Of a DNA stretch of 64,000 bases, positions 38,601 to 48,800 are shown one piece after another. The translations under genes were made by a program, and so were the position numbers. Positions within the stretch are counted from its first letter, which is position 1, and every line of letters starts with the position of its first letter. The DNA is from Branchiostoma floridae. Its lineage: Eukaryota; Chordata; Leptocardii; Amphioxiformes; Branchiostomatidae. The DNA lies in contig NC_049992.1 of the NCBI RefSeq assembly GCF_000003815.2, forward strand, positions 13,020,422-13,084,421. Direction: 5' to 3'. Below the pieces are notes generated by a model. The model was not told where the DNA came from. It saw nothing but the letters and a program-made list of their open reading frames with translations, and did no database searches.

Positions 38601-41600
38601 CACAATTTGCACCTTGAAAAACGCAAAAATATTGACTATGTGTCACGACTGTTTTTCCACCAAAGCTAGCTTATTAAGAGATGCAAACAGCTACAACAAA
38701 CTGGCCTGTGGCTTGTTGTTAGGCATCTGTTGTCTCAAAGTATGCACTGAACAGGCATGTAGAGTTGTGTACCTATTATAGTAAAGAAATTTTAGGTACA
38801 GGTACACGGGTTTAGGTACAGGTACAGACCTTTAACTGTACCTAAACGAGTTTGATCAATGATTTGTAAGTTATAAATGTAGCCACTGTCTTTTTCGGAG
38901 AGAAATTGTCATCTTTGTATGAGGAGTTAGATATTTGAACCTCAAAAGTTTTCTTAATTTTCAACTGCAAGATTATCACAATGGTCATCTTTGATTTGGA
39001 ATGTTGCAAATCTTTTCACAAATCCTTGGTCACTCAGCTGTTGCAGTCACTAGTGAAAAAGGACTGTAAGAAAGGCCTTTGTTTCTTTCTAAGCCACTAC
39101 ATTGTAGATGGGAAGAACCCATGTACTGGGCTGAGAACAGGAGACCACAATGTCTCCTGACTATGTTACAGGTGTTGTTTCACACAGAAGGACAGAGTTT
39201 CACCTGTGTAAAGGTCTGACCTTCACAAGAGGCACATTATCTCCGACGGAACGTGCCCCAAACAACGACTCTCTTTCCACTGAACCATCATTATCACACC
39301 TGTTTACATAACATCGACTCTTGGTTGTCAAGGGTGATGCCAGAAAAATAAATGGCACCGTTGACCCTTCCTTTCTAACCTTGTCACGGCACAAGCAAGT
39401 TTTACGCTCTAGAACGGTTGCATCGCACGCCAGCAGCGGATAATGGACCGAGTTCTGGAATGTGTTCGGTCTCTTGCAGCCTTTGGTCTACACTTCAATT
39501 AGATATGATCAAATATCATTATGAGCTCTCATGTACACAAAGTGTTTTGTCCAGATGGTACAATCCAAAACAAGATTGGAGTGCAGAGGGCACAGATACT
39601 GATGGCTCATAACGTAAAACTACCGGTATACCATCAGTGGCTGTCCTGGGTCAGTTTTGAGAACTTAAAATGTGCAATCGAAGATATGCCATATTGTGAA
39701 AGAGGAAATGATGGTATCTCACTACTCCATTTTGTTTCATACATTTTAAATGATTATGATGGATAATTTTGGCTAATGCATTGTATAGCTCAATAATACC
39801 AAATTAAAAAGAATCCTCCTGAATTAAAAAAAAAACTACAAACTACATCTTTTCCCCTTTCCATATACTTTTGTTGGGATTCTCCTGTTTGTATCCACTA
39901 CTTATTTTAAGTGTTCCTAGAAAGGATCTGTGTTTTGTTGGGTGCTCCAACTTGTCCACTTTTGTAGCATTAAAAGGACTGACTTCCTATTTTGAGTGCT
40001 CACAAACTGGGCCAAACTCATTGAATAGGCACGTTTCAATCCACTTAATAGTCTTATGCCTTCAACATCCCCTACAGCTAAGAAAACACAAAGTAGCAAA
40101 GAAGCTCAGTCACACACTCGACTAAGAATGGACACTCAAGCATTCCTATGTAACTGACCTGGAAAAGTTATGTCTTGTATTCTCAAAATGATGGTCACCT
40201 ATTTTCTTGAGTAGTTAATGTAAAAAATAAACGTATATGGCCTGGGTTCCATAGAGCGACTTGTAGATTGAACAATTTTCCTTTTTCCTTAAAGCTGACT
40301 GATAACTTAGTACTTCTAGACTTCTTACAATCACAATAGGGCCCTTGGTAACTGAAAGAGTTTCAGACACAAAGTAATAATAATGTACAAAATGTACAAT
40401 CATACAAGATCTTACCTCATCATTGATTCAGAACCTTTGGTCTAAGGCAGGGGCTGGAAGTTGCTACGTACAAATCTTGAACAATCACAGATTAAAATAA
40501 AAGTGCTTTCAATGCAACTCAATATTGATCAACAAACCTGGCTGTGATGACTGACCTGGTTTGATGAGAATTTTCTCGACTCTTTTGGAGTTTAACTAGA
40601 CGGAGGAAAAACTGAACACCACACCCAAATTTGAGTGCAGGTAACTACGTAGGTAGGCGAACTTTATCTTCTTTGCCTAAAATTAACGACTAATTAATAC
40701 TACTAAACAAAAAGTCCAAAGAAGATGAAGCCATTTGTTACATACAAAATGACAAAACATTTAGGGTCAACAAGAAAAGGCGATTTGGAATTGATGGTGG
40801 TCTTTAAGGGACAACCAATTACATGCCAGTATCTACAACGCTGTGTAGACTCTCTCTTCATGTGGGACAAAATGTGAACACACAGTACATTAATGGGTAA
40901 CAAGCTGAGTGACTTTTACAGCCTCCTTGGGGGGTACCGGAAGAAAAAGAACGTGTACTTGCTACGGCGTAAAAAACACGTATGGTGTCGGAAGTCATGC
41001 CAATGCCAACGGTCAAACCGCTGTTGCGCACTCACCGTGAAGGGGAGAAAGAAAACTTTTGTCCCACTTTCGTGTTATCGACTGGAGGGGATAAAACGGA
41101 GACAAATAAACTGTGCAAACAGACCAGCCCGAGTGTTTCTTCTGCTGGTTACTGTGTGTGTTGGTCTCCATGATAAATAACGACAGCCTGCAGGTCTGCT
41201 GGGAAAGGAGGAGACTGGCAGCCAGCAGAAGGATTTCTACCATGTCCGAGTAACATCTTTTCTTGTAGTGCAAACAAACTGAACATGGATGGACCTTTGC
41301 ACCTTTTCTAATACTGAATCAGATGTACATGAACACGTACTTTGACTGTTTTAGTTGTTCACACTGTCAATAATTGTAGTTATGGCTAACATATCATATT
41401 ACAGAGGATATCATTCCAAAAGTCCAAAGTAGAGTTTTGTTAAGGCAATAGGACAAAAAATTTAATGCTAACATTTGCCAAGAATATAAAACTGTTACCA
41501 TTTAACTACAATGTACATTGTAGTCTCTACCAGACTAAGTAGCTGGAGTCTATTAGGGAGAATAATTTGCCAGGGGAGTTACCCTCACTGTGTCTCTCTC

Positions 41601-44600
41601 TCCTGGCCAACTATTCACTCTATTTTTGCTGAATTCTACCATCCATAACTCCTTACGAAGGACTGATGGCGGTATCAATCAGTATGTACCAAATATTTCA
41701 TATAATCTACCTGACTCCATGTCTTTACAACTTAACACACGTTGGTGCTCACCTGCCCAGGTAACCACTCATCTGGCCTTAATCCCATAACACACCTGGT
41801 AAATATCCCTGCCCTTTCACTAGGTGATGAGTACAATTGAACAAGTATTCATCTGACTTTCAGAAGCCTTCAGTCAATATATAATGCATGTCTCAATGTA
41901 CATGAACATATACTGTCAAACCTGTAAAAGTGACCACCTCTACATACAAACTACCTGGTCCATGTGGTCACTCTTTGGTGGTATCTTAGATAATTTTTCC
42001 CACCGATAAAGCATTAAGAACACAGTGACCAACTGTTCATATTTAGACTTTAGCAGTCACCTGAGTGGTCTTCCAAGGCAGCTTGACTGTACAATAGAAT
42101 TCTGATCTTTTTGGTTCAGTAACTACATAATTCAACATTGACTTATTTTTCCTTTATGATCATACCTGCTACAAAAACACACTGTGACTGTCCAAAGGAT
42201 TAAACACAACTCAAAACAGTTTTCAAGCAAAAAGAAATCTAATTCTCCAAAAATTTCATGATTAAAGTTTTATTGCTAAAGCCTTGCCATTGCCTTACTA
42301 ACTTTGCAAGAAAAGTATTTCATTTCATCCATATTGTGTTGATGGCAATATCTCAAACATTTTGTTTCTGGGAATGAAATAAGAAAATATGCAGTATCTT
42401 GATGAAGTTTTTTTTACTTTCTTTTACCTGGTGCAAATTGATGACGGCAACTGATTTATCAAAGAATTATCACCTTTACAGCATTTCTTTATCTTTTATT
42501 CCTTTTATTAGATGGCAGAAATGACGTCACAGGACGACCTTGTCTGAGCTAAATCACTAAATTGACCCAGGTAACAGACAGATAACATTTTCTCCTGATT
42601 GTAGGCAGTGATTAATCATCTGGATTTGCTGACAGTTGACACATTCCTCAGCTGAAAGACAAGTCACCATGGAAGGAGGAACCATAGCATGCAGCATGTC
42701 TTTATTTATAGACATTAGTGTTACCACAATCTAATGAACACTGCAAAATGTTGTAAGAAAATGACATAAGGACGAAGCTTGTAGAAAAAAATGACATAAG
42801 GACGAAGCTTGTAGAAAATAGTTATTATTAGGATATATCATTGTTTATTTGTTGTCATTAACTTTATATCAAACTTAATGCATTTAGCCCCATTGGGGCA
42901 TGAACATGCAATAAACATCATTGTCATTGTCATTGTCATAATCATAAGGAGAGACATTGTAAATTGTTAATCATCAAGTTTGTTTGAAGACTAATTTTAG
43001 TTTTGAGTGACTGTTCTGTCTACCGGTACAACCGGAAGAAATTATATGTTGAAGAATTGTGGTTATTACTTATATTCAACAGTCTGTAATGATCTAGCCT
43101 CCTTTGCATGCTCTACTTGTAAATTTGAGGACTTATAATGTGCTCTTGATGAAGGCAGACAATGTGAGCCACAAGTTGATTGAAACCAATATGCCATTAA
43201 AAAAAACGCTAGCATATAATAAGCCCAAAAAAGCCCAACTGGTAGAGCTTGCTACATAATATATGCTACATGCACATGTAGTAATGATCCCTTATCAATA
43301 CTTTTCTTCCATCCCTCCGGGTTGCAAATCTTTGCCCATATATACTAATTGCTACAAACAACCCTTTGCTGTAGAGATGCATATCTGACAATAGTAAATA
43401 CTTTAGCCTCTAGGGAAATATCAAACTGTCAAACCACCTTTCTCATAAAGTCTGGAAACAAACCATGGTAGACAAAGGATTTCCTAATACTAATAATGTA
43501 TATCTTTATCAATTTTCTCCCTAGAACTACTGAAGTTATTGTTTGTATTGGTAACAACCTGGTTAACCAGCAGGTTAACCAAGAAGATTGAAATATTGGT
43601 TAGCTCCTCTTTCCACACGATTTCTGAACAACAGCAAAATGACCAAAATTGGATTTTAGTGACCCTTGGTTTCATAATTTGAATACTAGTATCATGCAAG
43701 GTGTAAAAGTATGATTTATAACACTACAAAACACAAAATTTGATCAGTCAAATCTTTGTCTGCTCAGTGGTTGCAGCCGCTTTAGTGGAATGTTTGGAAA
43801 GATCCTCTAGTGAAAGATCCTCTACATGTAGGAAGTCATATGGTAAATCAAATATGATGAATCTTTCAGCAGTCAGGTGCGTCATTTGTGTCTAAGAAAA
43901 ACAATGACATCAGCACATTGTAAAAGTTTAACTTGTTTGTGAAACTTTGAACAGGAAGTGTCATGAGGAAACGACTTTGAACCAAAAACAAAGTTTGACT
44001 TTGCACCTCCACACAGGACTGATCGAACACCTCCGTAAAATGTTCATGGGGAAAAAAAGAGCAGTTTAAGTTCAAGTTCAACCAAACAGGAAGTTGTTGT
44101 TTACAGTGCATTTGATACAGTTGTCTTTGTTCATATTGTATTATCGAGCTTACTGTATCGCCTTGGGAAAATATAACAGGCGTACAACTTGGTGGGAAGG
44201 TGCGTAGGTGCATGCATTTACAGACGAGATTTCAAAACTTATACACAAGAAGACAAAAGATAGAAATATCACAAACATTACCTGAGGAACTGCTTCCTGT
44301 TTTTGGACAAACTTCGGACCTGGCACATCTTGCCTCAACTATGTGTCCAAGTCAACCAAGCTTTCAGGTTGTGTTTTGTAGACAGACTTAACTATTTCTA
44401 CACTGTAAGTTCTAGACAAAACTGCTGACAAGCATTGTGGACACTGGTTGTGGATATGGTATCTGTTTTTCCAGCACAGTAGCAGTGTTGCTAATTTGTA
44501 GTATCATTGGAACATAATTACCACCTAGTATGTTGCATGGGGTTATAAGTATCCCCTACGGCCTACCTCATGTTGGGCCATCAAGTCGATTGACTCCATT

Positions 44601-45142
44601 AATACAATACATACAACAACCAATTTCTAGTACTATTCCTAAAACCCCCAGCAGAGATTATGATACTAGAGTGTGATTCGTACATTTTATCATCAGGATC
44701 AGGTAATGTTAGAACTGAAGTAGAATTTTCCCAGGCACTCCAGTAAGTATTTCTCTACAGTAGTTCTTTGTTGGCATTTTGCTTAGCCAAGAGGTTTGAC
44801 GTTAATTCGAGGAATGTCAACATTTATCCAGAACGCTTGTGTTCTCACAGCTCACCAATTCAAATGGTAAATATTGAAACTCACGATGATATCAAGAGGA
44901 AACATTGGTCCTATATCAAAAGGATAAGCTTATCATGAATTCAAAGTGTATGTAAACAAATAGAGGCAAAACACTGTAGGAATGCTCATTCTAAGTTATA
45001 CTACGTACGTGTGAAGAAAACACTCTAGAAAACAACAGATACAAACCTTCAGTGTGATCTCACAGCCTTGCCCCTTCCCAACAGTCATGGGCTCCTTGGT
45101 AAGGGTGAAGACCCCGTTAGGAGTCTTCAAGAACCCCTTCAT
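26697..45142 (-). CDS. FHAD1: FHAD1-like gene B: complete shorter paralogue
   Basis: Exons: 45047-45142, 37143-37331, 33305-33808, 32912-33047, 31615-32270, 31215-31451, 30832-30944, 30439-30598, 30046-30129, 28070-28174, 27596-27757, 26697-26909. They sum to 2,655 nt (884 residues plus stop), with every phase matching. The FHA domain is residues 1-95, a Pro/Ser-rich low-complexity linker runs to about 500, then coiled coils. The start MKGFLKTPNG parallels gene A. Exons 31215-31451 and 28070-28174 have exactly the sizes (237 and 105 nt) of gene A exons 17770-18006 and 16413-16517. The protein ends PPPSAKGNKGK, where gene A continues for hundreds of residues. B lies 2.2 kb upstream of A on the same strand, a tandem duplication. 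Confidence 0.9.
27272..27559. mobile_element. hAT-like MITE, copy 3 (diverged)
   Basis: The ends CAGTGTTCTAGCCAG and TTGGCTAGAACCCTG are inverted. The interior resembles the copy at 5296-5510. Flanks TAAAGATA and TAACAGATA could be an 8-bp duplication with one inserted base. It lies 37 bp from gene B exon 27596-27757. Confidence 0.7.
28329..29875. mobile_element. Harbinger-like non-autonomous transposon
   Basis: Inverted ends of about 41 bp (28329-28369 and 29835-29875), starting GGGACCGTACGGC, differ at only about three positions and are flanked by TAA on both sides. A 3-bp T-A-A duplication and GG-start termini fit the PIF/Harbinger group. Inside each end are about three copies of a GGGGGGAGGGCCAAGC unit, in the same direct orientation at both ends. 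No transposase was recognised in the 1.5-kb interior. It lies in a gene B intron. Confidence 0.8.
31615..33808 (-). other. FHAD1: Gene B exons 3-5: extended Pro/Ser-rich linker
   Basis: Three exons (33305-33808, 32912-33047, 31615-32270) encode about 432 residues rich in Pro, Ser, Gly and Asn, with no fold recognised. Exon 3 includes PSQPWAGKTQPKPSAPR, matching the PSFAWAGSG end of gene A exon 3. Exon 5 is Ser-rich with many possible basic and proline-directed phosphorylation sites (for example RRRYSHD). Gene A has only about 118 linker residues, so the two paralogues differ most here. Confidence 0.8.
35541..35638. repeat. Inverted repeat hairpin
   Basis: ATCAGACCCAGCTT...CCCAACACCCTG pairs with CAGGGTGTTGGG...AAGTTGGGTCTGAT across a loop of about 40 bp. 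It is a probable small MITE in gene B intron 2. Confidence 0.7.
37143..37331 (-). other. FHAD1: Gene B exon 2: diverged FHA core
   Basis: A phase-0 exon of 63 codons between a TTGCAG acceptor and a GTAACT donor. HVEDHHAVI and FVLQDLKSQRGTYVND align with the gene A exon. The conserved FHA Gly-Arg is Gly-Lys (TVGKGQG, exon 1), and the Asn-Gly is Arg-Gly (SQRGTYV). Arg and Asn of these motifs contact the phosphate and peptide in known FHA domains, so phosphothreonine binding is probably altered or lost. The fold itself looks intact. Confidence 0.85.
37478..37545 (-). mobile_element. Possible tRNA-derived SINE remnant
   Basis: On the minus strand GGTTCGAATCC (37485-37495) matches the Pol III B box, preceded by TTCGGCTGCCCGGG. 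The A box is not recognisable and the T stem is poor, so it is not a working tRNA gene. A TTCTACTCGCCCC tail just beyond recurs near 38003-38018. Confidence 0.35.
41912..42092. mobile_element. TA-flanked MITE copy (CTGTCAAACCTGT)
   Basis: TACTGTCAAACCTGT at the left and GCTTGACTGTAC at the right match the ends of the element at 55169-55665. GTGACCACCTCTACAT and GAGTGGTCTTCC are shared with the copies at 50772 and 61360. It lies in gene B intron 1. Confidence 0.6.
42756..42818. repeat. Tandem duplication
   Basis: The segment AAATGACATAAGGACGAAGC plus TTGTAGAAAA occurs twice in a row in gene B intron 1. A (CATTGT)n tract follows at about 42921-42940 after TGCAATAAACAT, a possible LINE 3' tail. 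Confidence 0.75.
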
Positions 45143-45747
45143 TGGATTCATAACGTCTTGTATGGAACTGCTTCCGTGTCTTCAAGGTCCAAATTCCATA
45201 GCACCTGCACTGAACTCGAGACTTCCTAAGACCTTGGCGGTACAGTTGAGAGTGTCGTGAGACTCTTGAAAGCCCAACGGATTGAAAAATCGGTTAAAAA
45301 GGCGTCTTAGCCGGCCCTCAGAGGGTTTTGTCGAGTCTACCTGGCCGATCCTTGCCTCTGCCAGCCACAATGCAAGGCGGGATCATGTGTCCCATGTTGG
45401 ATACAACGCACACAATGGGGGAAAACTCCGATCAACAAGTTGACAGCGCAAAGGGCATGCGTCCCGCTACCATGGCAACACAGGTGACGGCCGCCCCGCT
45501 AGGCAGGTGCGCTGAGCAGCACACCTGTTAGGAGCGACGCTTTGCGAGAAATATACGCATTGCAGCTAGTCAGAACTTGCAAAGCTGTCATAGATTCGTA
45601 GGGACATACAAGTTACAGGTATACTAGGCATGCAAGTAACGTTACTTCTTGAATTAGGTACAACATAACAATACATAACGTTATATCTTCACTGAAAGGT
45701 GCTACTGACATCTCGGACCATCCCGGAGGACTGGCCATATAAACTTC
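45143..45747. promoter_or_regulatory. Shared head-to-head promoter of gene B and DJ-1
   Basis: Only 605 bp separates the gene B start (45142, minus) from the DJ-1 leader start (45748, plus). The interval is the most CpG-rich part of its neighbourhood (around 45485) and lacks coding signs. At 45466-45479 is GCTACCATGGCAAC, a near match to the palindromic X-box bound by RFX factors. An in-frame TGA at 45706-45708 closes the DJ-1 leader frame upstream. Confidence 0.55.
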
Positions 45748-45895
45748 ATGGCTGCAGCCCGCCAAAGTTGGAAGCTGCTATCCTCCGTCACAAAACGGGT
45801 GTTTTTCCCCGTAAAGCTGTCCCAAATAGCCTCGGCAGTTCCCTTCATACATTCTATAGCTTCTCGTGACAAGTTTGAACGCCATTTTTCGACAG
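45748..45895 (+). other. PARK7: DJ-1 first exon: predicted mitochondrial presequence
   Basis: The frame from ATG 45748 to the GTAAGC donor at 45896 gives 49 residues plus one base. The next exon supplies five bases before the canonical ATG, restoring frame as Asp-Asn-Met. The leader starts [20 protein letters not shown], is rich in Arg, Lys, Ser and Ala, has its first acidic residue only near position 41, and ends ERHFST. These are classic features of a cleavable matrix-targeting signal. An in-frame stop upstream (45706-45708) makes this the first possible start. The canonical Met in the next exon would allow a cytosolic form. Confidence 0.75.
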
Positions 45896-48800
45896 GTAAG
45901 CCAGAAATGCCCACAGAATCTATTAACTTTGTGGGGAGTATGAAGAAAACGCTTTTCTCGAGCCTTTTACGAGAGTTCAAAGGTCGGATCTGCCAAATGT
46001 ATACGGGGATATTTATTACCTATAAAAAGTCTACATATATACACACTATGCTATTTACTTATTGATGTATTTATAATTTTGCAATGATTTTCATGATTTT
46101 TGTATTGTTTTCAATAGTAATATCGAATCTATTTTGTCAACGTAAATCCAACACCCCTACGTTTGGTGTGTTCCCTACCAGACAACATGGGTGACGAGGA
46201 GGTGACAGCGCTGGTGATTCTCGCCGAAGGTGCGGAGGAGATGGAGACCGTAATCTCGGTCGACGTCATGCGCCGCGGAGGGGTGAGGGTCGCTCAGAAA
46301 TTGTAGACAATCAAGGACTGAAAAGCACAATGTCATGTATTTGCTTTGCTCGTGACCTCAGAGAGCAAGCGCATCAAAACCCTTACGTTACAACATACCA
46401 TGACTATGAGCTTTCATGTTGCCTATTCAGTTCTATTTTTGTTAGATACCAACAGTAAGTAGAATAGAAACAAGGGGATATGAAAAAAAAAATTCATTCA
46501 GGAGAACTAAGTATTATCCAATGCATCACAATGGCTTAACTCTTAGTCTTACTATCCAATTTGTTTTCGGATGCCCCTCTTCCATGATTATGAAGGGGGC
46601 GTGGTCATATAGGTCATCTGCGGGTATGACAGTCTGACTGTAACATTAGGAAGTTGAGTAGTTCACATTGATACAGAACATGCTGTCCAAAAGTCAATTC
46701 ATATACATANNNNNNNNNNNNNNNNNNNNNNNNNNNNNNNNNNNNNNNNNNNNNNNNNNNNNNNNNNNNNNNNNNNNNNNNNNNNNNNNNNNNNNNNNNN
46801 NNNNNNNNNNNNNNNNNNNNNNNNNNNNNNNNNNNNNNNNNNNNNNNNNNNNNNNNNNNNNNNNNNNNNNNNNNNNNNNNNNNNNNNNNNNNNNNNNNNN
46901 NNNGCTCGCAAACATGTAAGCATCTTATGTAGCATTCACTTTCTTTGCAACAAGACATTGTGTATATACAATCTTACTAATGACATAATGAAACATGATT
47001 TCGGAAACGTCCATATCCAGTTGCTGAAATAACTGCTAGTTGGCATATTTTATTACCTTGATGTCTAGCCATTGTTGATGTGTGATGAAACATGATTTAG
47101 CTCGAGGATATTTTATTACCTTGATGTCTAGCCATTGTTGATGTGTGATGAAACATGATTTAGCTCGAGGATATTTTATTACCTTGATGTCTAGCCATTG
47201 TTGATGTGTGATGTATACTTAATGTTATTTATAACATGATGAAACATGTTTTTGGATATGTTCCAAAATCATATCCAGTTGCTGGAATAACAGCTAGTTG
47301 GCATATTTTATTACCTTGATGTCTAGCCATTGTTGATCAGATGTGTGATGAAACATGATTTAGCTAGAGGATGTTTTGTTGATATCATTCAGTACATGAT
47401 GAATTTTTCACAAACATCACAGGTATGCCTGTTATGATTAAATGATACTGTTGTATTCCCCAGGGTCCCTATGATGTGGTTGTATTACCTGGAGGACTAG
47501 GAGGGGCAAAGAACCTGGCTGCTGTAAGTTACAACTTGTCATATAATATACTTGTTGCATATTATCCAACTCTACTATAGCTGCCCAATGTCTTTTGACC
47601 TCTTCTTGAGGAGCTACTAGCAGACCATTGATTTAGAATTGAAATTTGCCATTGAATTGTACATCACATTTTGTAAACAGTATGACCACCATCTTGTTTC
47701 CCTGTGACCTCTGTAGTCCCCCAAGGTGAAGGAAGTGTTACAGGAGCAGGAAGGGAAGGGATCCCTGGTGGCTGCCGTGTGTGCAGGTGAACGCTTCTTC
47801 TTGCTCTCCTTTTTTTCTCAAATTCAGTTGTCCTAACGGGCAAGTACATGCCAAAACCAATTTTTCACTTGCCCAGAATTCGAATCACATTTTCTGTATC
47901 TGTATCAATATAGCCGGTATAACCGCCCTTCGGCGTGACCAAGGAGGTTATATTCTGAATATAACCTCCTTGGCGTGACACACCATTTTCCTAATGCATT
48001 TTCACTTCCAGCTATGGAATTCTTTTATTATTGGCTCTATTTTTCTGTATTGACCACTCAATGGTTGATGCCATTACTGTGAAAAGTAACATGTACATTT
48101 ATATAAAGATGTCACTCATGGAAAAATCATATGTGCCCAATATGACATGCGCTTGCCAGATAGGCGCTTTACTTGCCCTGGACAATCGGGCTAGTGGACT
48201 TGTCCAACCCTGTCTTCTTACACATGAAATAAGATGTGAAATAATCTTTGACAGCACTTTTTTTTAACCTTCTTAACTTTTTTATCTGTGGAGGGCATTG
48301 CAATGTCTTTTTTTTTTCAATTTCATACAAGTTGACAAGGTTGCCAACCCTTTGCCTCCCCCAGGTCCCACAGCGTTGGTGAGCCATGGCATCGGGAAGG
48401 GCAAGACTGTCACCTCTCACCCCAGTGTGCAGAAGGTTATGGAAGAAGGTATCGTCCAAAGTTTTAGCTTCTAGAGTTAAATACATCTTTAAAAAATGGT
48501 TCTGAAGGGAGAAGACATCTTTGTTGTACTTTGTGTGACCCTCACTTTTTCTCTTTTGACCTCAATGAAAAGCAGAATTTCTGAATGAACAAACAAACAT
48601 CATCATCATATTGTTCCGCATCAGTACTGCAGTACTTTGCTGGGGTGTTAGATTCAATATCCATGTACATGAGCATAGTAGATAATCATTTGTATAAAGG
48701 TGCAATGTTTAATAAAAGTACAAAGTCTTCCCACTCTAAAAGTGCATGTAGGACTCCTCAGTAGTGTCTGTGTTTAATTTGACCTGTCCTGTTGTGTTCC

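Noticed and set aside
40893-41273. Overlapping basic, Cys-rich open frames on both strands in gene B intron 1
   Set aside because: No recognisable motif, no upstream or downstream exon structure, and frames open on both strands, typical of chance.
45702-45980. Minus-strand open frame overlapping the DJ-1 leader exon
   Set aside because: It is the antisense shadow of the leader frame, with no splice or homology support.
46710-46903. Open frames running through the N block
   Set aside because: They are artefacts of translating unknown bases.
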